A DNA stretch of 64,000 nucleotides, from NCBI RefSeq assembly GCF_000230895.2, contig NC_016604.1:6014001-6078000 (forward strand), given 5' to 3'. Position 1 is the stretch's first letter. The number at the start of each line of letters is the position of its first letter. The translations under genes and the position numbers were made by a program. The notes under the pieces were generated by a model, which was not told the origin of the DNA, made no database searches, and worked only from the letters and a program-made list of their open reading frames with translations. This stretch comes from Mycolicibacterium rhodesiae NBB3. GTDB taxonomy: Bacteria > Actinomycetota > Actinomycetes > Mycobacteriales > Mycobacteriaceae. Shown piece after piece: positions 59,941 to 64,000 of this stretch.

Positions 59941-59956
59941 ATACCAGATGTTCTGA
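59941..59956 (-). promoter_or_regulatory. NrdR-type box, weak copy upstream of nrdHIE
   Basis: The sequence ataccagatgttctga agrees with the NrdR pattern at about 10 of 16 positions and starts exactly 32 bp from the strong box, the same spacing as in front of nrdF2. The rest of 59709-60174 holds no gene that I can support. Confidence 0.5.
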
Positions 59957-60174
59957 ATGACATTTTTGGAATTCCCTGGTCGTAAGCATTTGGCGGCCGC
60001 CTCCTCCGGCGTGTCGCACGTCACATCTACGGTGTGTCGCGGTTACCGCGTAGGGTTACCACCGGCCACCGACAGGTCACTCGGCGCCAATTGTCACAGT
60101 GACATATCAGCAAACCGCCAGACGGGTAACGACACCCGCCCGGCGGCCCTGCTGCCGTGCCCGGCTATATGCAA

Positions 60175-60717
60175 CTAGCCCACTTCCGCGGCCAGCTTGC
60201 CCACGATGTCGCGCAGCTGCCCGGCGACCTCGGAGTTCTCGCGCGGATGCTCACCGTCGAAGGCCGTCGTCTGCACGGACAACTTCAGATCCTCGACAAC
60301 GCGCGGGCCGGCGATCCCGAACGACTTGCGCGTCTCGTCATGCGCCCACACACCGCCGAATCTCCCGTGCGCCGCGCCGACCACCGCGACCGGCTTGTCT
60401 TTCAGGGCACCGTTGCCGAACGGCCGCGACAGCCAGTCGATCGCGTTCTTCAACACGCCCGGAATGCTGCCGTTGTATTCGGGTGTGACGACCAGGGCCG
60501 CGTCGGCTCCGGCGGCGGCCTGCCGTAGCGCCAGTACCGGCTCGGCAACGTCATCGTTGTCGATGTCCTCGTTGTAGAACGGCAGCTCCCCCAGCCGATC
60601 GAAGACCTCCAGACGCACGCCGTCGGGTGCCGTTTCGGCAGCGAGCTCGGCGAGCTGACGGTTGATCGACGCCTTACGCAGGCTGCCAATCAGAACCAAC
60701 ACCTTGATGTCCGGCAT
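60175..60717 (-). CDS. NADPH-dependent FMN reductase (Rv3054c homologue)
   Basis: A 180-aa flavodoxin-fold reductase. The FMN phosphate loop is LVLIGSLRKASINRQLAELA. LVVTPEYNGSIPGVLKNAID is the diagnostic motif and VAVVGAAHGRFGGVWAHDE follows. ATG at 60717 is chosen; a GTG six bases earlier is possible. It probably reduces quinones, chromate or azo compounds. Divergent from the TetR gene 91 bp away, which may control it. Confidence 0.9.
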   Translation of the reverse strand: MPDIKVLVLIGSLRKASINRQLAELAAETAPDGVRLEVFDRLGELPFYNEDIDNDDVAEPVLALRQAAAGADAALVVTPEYNGSIPGVLKNAIDWLSRPFGNGALKDKPVAVVGAAHGRFGGVWAHDETRKSFGIAGPRVVEDLKLSVQTTAFDGEHPRENSEVAGQLRDIVGKLAAEVG

Positions 60718-60765
60718 GTTCACGTTCCCTTTCGGTCTCCACGGTAAATCCTCACATGGTTGAAC

Positions 60766-60779
60766 CGGACTGTGGTCCG
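60766..60779. promoter_or_regulatory. Candidate TetR operator between the FMN reductase and TetR genes
   Basis: The palindrome cggactgtggtccg (five-base arms, four-base centre) is in the middle of the 91-bp divergent gap. Its position would allow the TetR protein to control both genes; the arms are short, so chance is possible. Confidence 0.35.
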
Positions 60780-60808
60780 ATTTCATCCCGGTGAATTAAA
60801 GTGGTGAC

Positions 60809-61405
60809 GTGCCTCCTCACGCGCTGCCGATCTCGGACGACGCGCCGCAAGAGCGGGGCGACGCCGCTCGCAACCGCACGTTACTGCTCGAGGCAGCGCG
60901 CCGGTTGATCACCGAACGCGGCGCTGACGCCGTCACCACCGACGACATCGCCGCCGCGGCGGGCGTGGGCAAGGGCACTCTGTTCCGCCGCTTCGGCAGC
61001 CGCGCGGGACTCATGATCGTCCTGCTGGACGAGGACGAGAAGGTACAGCAGCAGGCATTCCTCTTCGGCCCCCCGCCACTGGGGCCGGGCGCACCCCCGC
61101 TGGAACGACTGATCGCATACGGCCGCGCCCGGCTTAAGTTCGTCACCGCCCATCAGGCGCTGTTGTCGGATGCCAACCGTGACCCCCAGATGCGCTTCAA
61201 CGCCCCGGCCAATCTGCACCATCGCCACGTCACGGTGCTACTGGAAGACGCGTCCACCACGGGCGACCTGGACGCACAGGCCGCCGCACTGCTGGCATTG
61301 CTGGATGCCGACTACGTGCACCACCAACTCACCGAACGTGGGCAGACGTTGAAAAGTCTGGGCGACGCGTGGGAGACCGTGGCGCGCAAGCTCTGCGGCA
61401 CATGA
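60809..61405 (+). CDS. TetR-family transcriptional regulator (Rv3055 homologue)
   Basis: A 198-aa regulator. The DNA-binding segment is LLEAARRLITERGADAVTTD followed by DIAAAAGVGKGTLFRRFGSR. The C-terminal domain is helical, with a FLFGPPPLGPGAPPLERLIA loop. GTG at 60809 is used. It ends 4 bp before dinB2, so the two are surely co-transcribed and dinB2 may be controlled by this regulator and its ligand. Confidence 0.9.
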   Translation: MPPHALPISDDAPQERGDAARNRTLLLEAARRLITERGADAVTTDDIAAAAGVGKGTLFRRFGSRAGLMIVLLDEDEKVQQQAFLFGPPPLGPGAPPLERLIAYGRARLKFVTAHQALLSDANRDPQMRFNAPANLHHRHVTVLLEDASTTGDLDAQAAALLALLDADYVHHQLTERGQTLKSLGDAWETVARKLCGT

Positions 61406-61409
61406 CGCG

Positions 61410-62453
61410 ATGAGTCCTCGCTGGGTCCTGCACGTCGACCTGGACCAGTTCCAGGCCGCCGTCGAGGTGCGGCGCAACCCCGACCTCGCCGGGCTGCCCA
61501 TCATCGTCGGCGGCAACGGCGATCCGAACGAACCCCGGAAGGTGGTCACCTGCGCGTCGTATCCGGCGCGCGAGTTCGGTGTCCGCGCCGGGATGCCGCT
61601 GCGCACCGCTGCGCGCAAATGTCCGGACGCGACGTTTCTGCCACTGGACACCGACGCCTACGACGAAGCCTCCGAAGAGGTGATGGGCCTGCTGCGCGAC
61701 TTCGGCCATCCGGTCGAGGTGTGGGGCTGGGACGAGGCCTACCTGGGCGCCGACGTCGAGGACCCGTTCGAACTCGCGGAACAGGTACGCGAGGTGATAG
61801 CTGCGGGCACGGGATTGTCGTGTTCGGTCGGCATCAGCGACAACAAACAGCGAGCCAAAGTGGCCACCGGTTTCGGCAAGCCGGCGGGGACCTACGCCCT
61901 CACCGAGGACAACTGGATGGCGGTGATGGGTGACCGTGGTGTCGACGCGCTGTGGGGCGTCGGTCCCAAGACCACGAAAAAGCTTGCGGGCATGGGCATC
62001 ACCACCGTCGCCGACCTCGCCGCCACCGACGCGCAACTGCTGACATCCGCCTTCGGTCCGACCACCGGACTGTGGATTCTTCTGCTCGCCAAGGGCGGCG
62101 GCGACACCGACGTCAGCGCTTCGCCGTGGGTACCGCGCTCCCGCAGTCACGTGATCACGTTCCCTCGCGATCTCACCGACCGCGCTGAAATCGACTCAGC
62201 CGTCGTCGAACTCGCGAAAGTGACGCTTTCAGAGATCGTCGGCCAACGCCGCATCGTCACGCGGGTCGCGGTGACCGTCCGCACCAAAACATTCTTCACC
62301 CGCACCAAGATCCGCAAGCTGCCATCGGCAAGCACAGACGCCGAACTCATCACCAAAACCGCGCTCGAACTGCTCGGCCAGTTCGAACTCAATCGACCGA
62401 TACGACTGCTCGGTGTGCGACTGGAGCTCGCACCGCCCGACGGCGGCTACTAG
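61410..62453 (+). CDS. dinB2: Y-family DNA polymerase IV DinB2 (DinP, Rv3056 homologue)
   Basis: A 347-aa translesion polymerase. Palm-domain acids are D10 in HVDLDQFQAAVE and the WDE of EVWGWDEAYLGADV; the fingers have VVTCASYPAREFGVRAGMPL. The helix-hairpin-helix is VGPKTTKKLAGMGITTVADL, and the little-finger domain follows with SRSHVITFPRDL. The residue at the steric-gate position is Gln15, where most DinB proteins have Phe or Tyr and the M. smegmatis DinB2 I remember has Leu. It is 4 bp after a TetR gene. Its stop shares CTAG with the convergent SDR gene. Confidence 0.93.
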   Translation: MSPRWVLHVDLDQFQAAVEVRRNPDLAGLPIIVGGNGDPNEPRKVVTCASYPAREFGVRAGMPLRTAARKCPDATFLPLDTDAYDEASEEVMGLLRDFGHPVEVWGWDEAYLGADVEDPFELAEQVREVIAAGTGLSCSVGISDNKQRAKVATGFGKPAGTYALTEDNWMAVMGDRGVDALWGVGPKTTKKLAGMGITTVADLAATDAQLLTSAFGPTTGLWILLLAKGGGDTDVSASPWVPRSRSHVITFPRDLTDRAEIDSAVVELAKVTLSEIVGQRRIVTRVAVTVRTKTFFTRTKIRKLPSASTDAELITKTALELLGQFELNRPIRLLGVRLELAPPDGGY

Positions 62454-63328
62454 TTCCGGTTCGAGGACGGCGGTCGCAACGCACGCGTGAACAGCACGTT
62501 CACCTGGCGCATCGCCACGCTGTAGGGCCACCATGCGGTCCGCTTGAACAGATACAACGCTCGGATGTCGTGCGAGGTGTAGATGAGAAACCGGTTGCGA
62601 CGCACCCCGCGCAGGATCCGGTCCGCGACGTGTTCGGGTGACACGGCGTGGCCCCCGAACCGGTCGGTCCACTTTTTCACGTGCGGATGCTCACGATCCA
62701 CGCCTGCGATGTGCACCGATTGCACCAGAGGCGTCTTCACCGCTCCCGGCACCACGACCGACACCCCGATCCGGTGCCGTGCCAGGTCGAACCGCAGCAC
62801 TTCCGACAGACCCCGCAACCCATACTTGCTCGCGCTGTAGGCGGCGTGCCACGGCAGCGCGACCAGGCCGGCGGCCGAGGAGACGTTGACCAGATGCCCG
62901 CCCTTTCCCGCGGCGACCATCGGCGGGACGAACGACTCGATGACGTGGATCGGTCCCATCAGGTTGATGTCGACCATCGACTTCCAATGCTCGTGCGTGA
63001 GAGTCGAGACTGTGCCCCAGGCGGAAACACCCGCGATGTTCATGACCACATCCATCGCAGGATGTTCGGCGTGAACATCGGCGGCGAACATGTCGACGGC
63101 GTCGAAGTCGGAGATATCGAAAGCGCGGTACGCATGGACTACTCCGCCGAGCGCGCGGGCGTCGGCGACGGTCTTCGCCAGACCTTCGGCGTCGCGGTCG
63201 GTGAGAAAGAGTTCGGCGCCCGCCGACGCCAGCTTCAATGCTGTAGCGCGGCCGATGCCGCTGGCGGCGCCGGTCAACAGACAACGCTTGCCGGCGAAAT
63301 CGCTCTCCCGAGACTCGCTAGCCACCAT
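62450..63328 (-). CDS. Short-chain dehydrogenase/reductase (Rv3057c homologue)
   Basis: A 292-aa SDR. The cofactor motif is LLTGAASGIGRATALKLA, the Asn site is MNIAGVSAWG and the active-site pair is SSAAGLVALPWHAAYSASKY with Y-x3-K. The extra C-terminal part (VRRNRFLIYTSHDIRALYLF) resembles larger lipid-oriented SDRs. ATG at 63328 is chosen; upstream is the TetR gene on the same strand, 14 bp away. Substrate unknown. It converges on dinB2 with a shared CTAG. Confidence 0.9.
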   Translation of the reverse strand: MVASESRESDFAGKRCLLTGAASGIGRATALKLASAGAELFLTDRDAEGLAKTVADARALGGVVHAYRAFDISDFDAVDMFAADVHAEHPAMDVVMNIAGVSAWGTVSTLTHEHWKSMVDINLMGPIHVIESFVPPMVAAGKGGHLVNVSSAAGLVALPWHAAYSASKYGLRGLSEVLRFDLARHRIGVSVVVPGAVKTPLVQSVHIAGVDREHPHVKKWTDRFGGHAVSPEHVADRILRGVRRNRFLIYTSHDIRALYLFKRTAWWPYSVAMRQVNVLFTRALRPPSSNRN

Positions 63329-63342
63329 GGCGCCGACACTAC

Positions 63343-63978
63343 CTACTCGGCGTTGCGGTCCGGTCCGCCCCACATCGAGTTCAACCACAACTTCTCGACG
63401 ACGTCGACGGCACGTGCGTAATCCTGTCCGCGGCCGACGAAGGTGCTGTCATGCGTCAACGTCATGGTGGTGACTGCCGCCATCGTCCGCACCAGCGCAG
63501 GCAGGTCGTCGGAGATCGGCCGCAGTTCGGAATCTTGCTCGAGCAGCGCGATCAGCTTGTCGATGATCCCGTCGTAGAAGTCGTCCATCATCTCGCGGAT
63601 CTGCGCGTCGGTGTTCCGCGCCACCGCACACGCATTCAGCACCGGATCGTCGTTGGCGTACACGGCCGCCGCACTGCCGACCATGTTCTTGGCGAACACG
63701 GCGGGCGTCTCGCCCGGCTCGCGAGGCGCGAAGTGGTGGGTGAGGCTGTCCAGCAGCTCACCCGCGTCGGCGAGGATCGCAGCCAGCACCGCGTACTTGG
63801 AGTCGAAGTAGAAGTAGAAACCCGACCTGGCCACACCGGCGCGTTCGCTGATGGTGCTAACGGACAAATCGGCGAACGACCGCTCCTGGAGCAGTTCGCG
63901 AACCGCGGTGACGATCGCGTCGCGCTGTCGATCTCCCCTGCTGCGGCGGACCTCGGTCGGTGCGGACTCGGCGGTCAT
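63343..63978 (-). CDS. TetR-family transcriptional regulator (Rv3058c homologue)
   Basis: A 211-aa regulator. The helix-turn-helix is FADLSVSTISERAGVARSGF followed by YFYFDSKYAVLAAILADAGE. The ligand domain includes NMVGSAAAVYANDDPVLNAC and ends WLNSMWGGPDRNAE. ATG at 63978. It sits just upstream of the SDR gene on the same strand and probably regulates it; its own promoter is at the window edge. Confidence 0.9.
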   Translation of the reverse strand: MTAESAPTEVRRSRGDRQRDAIVTAVRELLQERSFADLSVSTISERAGVARSGFYFYFDSKYAVLAAILADAGELLDSLTHHFAPREPGETPAVFAKNMVGSAAAVYANDDPVLNACAVARNTDAQIREMMDDFYDGIIDKLIALLEQDSELRPISDDLPALVRTMAAVTTMTLTHDSTFVGRGQDYARAVDVVEKLWLNSMWGGPDRNAE

Positions 63979-64000
63979 GGGTCTAGACCTTCGCACCACG

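Noticed and set aside
60039..60062. CGCGG-TTA-CCGCG near-palindrome
   Set aside because: Short arms in a GC-rich stretch, far from any start codon; chance is likely.
1..64000. CRISPR array or tRNA/rRNA genes
   Set aside because: No regularly spaced repeats and no cloverleaf or rRNA-like sequence was noticed on reading; a dedicated scan was not possible.

Overview
The window is high-GC actinobacterial DNA from a mycobacterium, most likely a rapidly growing, environmental type (Mycolicibacterium-like). The main evidence is gene order. From left to right the core genes follow the M. tuberculosis series Rv3014c to Rv3058c as I recall it: ligA, the Rv3015c-like protein, mnmA, iscS-like, plsC-like, the Rv3027c-like acyltransferase, etfA/etfB, the Rv3030-Rv3031-Rv3032 methylglucose-lipopolysaccharide genes, Rv3034c to Rv3041c-like genes, serB2, ctaD, fecB, adhC, the Rv3046c-like protein, nrdF2, the Rv3049c-like monooxygenase, the Rv3050c-like TetR, nrdE, nrdI, nrdH, an FMN reductase, a TetR, dinB2, an SDR and a final TetR. 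Identifications rest on translated motifs and remembered synteny; no database was searched.

Layout. 1-8.6 kb: the start of ligA, an accessory block (MmcQ-like protein, acyl-CoA ligase, Pro/Ser-rich surface protein, ArsR plus SRPBCC pair, and a two-gene pair resembling the CATRA conflict module), the Rv3015c-like gene and a PknH-sensor-type lipoprotein. 8.6-15.5 kb: mnmA and iscS (tRNA thiolation), two acyltransferases, a nitroreductase, and the electron-transfer flavoprotein operon. 15.6-19.3 kb: three co-directional genes for methylglucose lipopolysaccharide. 19.3-28.9 kb: envelope and lipid genes, ending in a tightly overlapping minus-strand operon (51-aa protein, YczE-like, ABC ATPase, Nudix, EchA17-like, two methyltransferases) divergent from a MocR regulator. 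30.4-36.5 kb: serB2, ctaD, fecB, YciI-like, adhC, DUF3349.

36.7-45.3 kb is accessory: a GAF protein, a polyprenyl glycosylphosphotransferase, a cutinase, a decayed gene, an EcsC protein, Cys-rich small proteins, and a PknH-like receptor kinase co-transcribed with two small genes. 45.3-59.7 kb holds the class Ib ribonucleotide reductase genes. nrdF2 is separated from nrdHIE by a Baeyer-Villiger-type monooxygenase, regulators, a geranylgeranyl-reductase-like enzyme, a five-gene ABC/methyltransferase operon behind an IdeR-like box, and a free-standing GIY-YIG/NUMOD3 homing endonuclease 25 nt downstream of nrdE. Paired NrdR-type boxes with identical 32-bp spacing lie upstream of both nrdF2 and nrdHIE, so the split genes are probably co-regulated. 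60-64 kb: FMN reductase, TetR, dinB2, SDR, TetR.

The most interesting items are the CATRA-like pair, the homing endonuclease beside nrdE, a glutamine at the steric-gate position of DinB2, the iron-box ABC/methyltransferase operon, and a short dispersed repeat at or inside the 5' ends of three genes. No tRNA, rRNA, CRISPR array, integrase or IS transposase was recognised.
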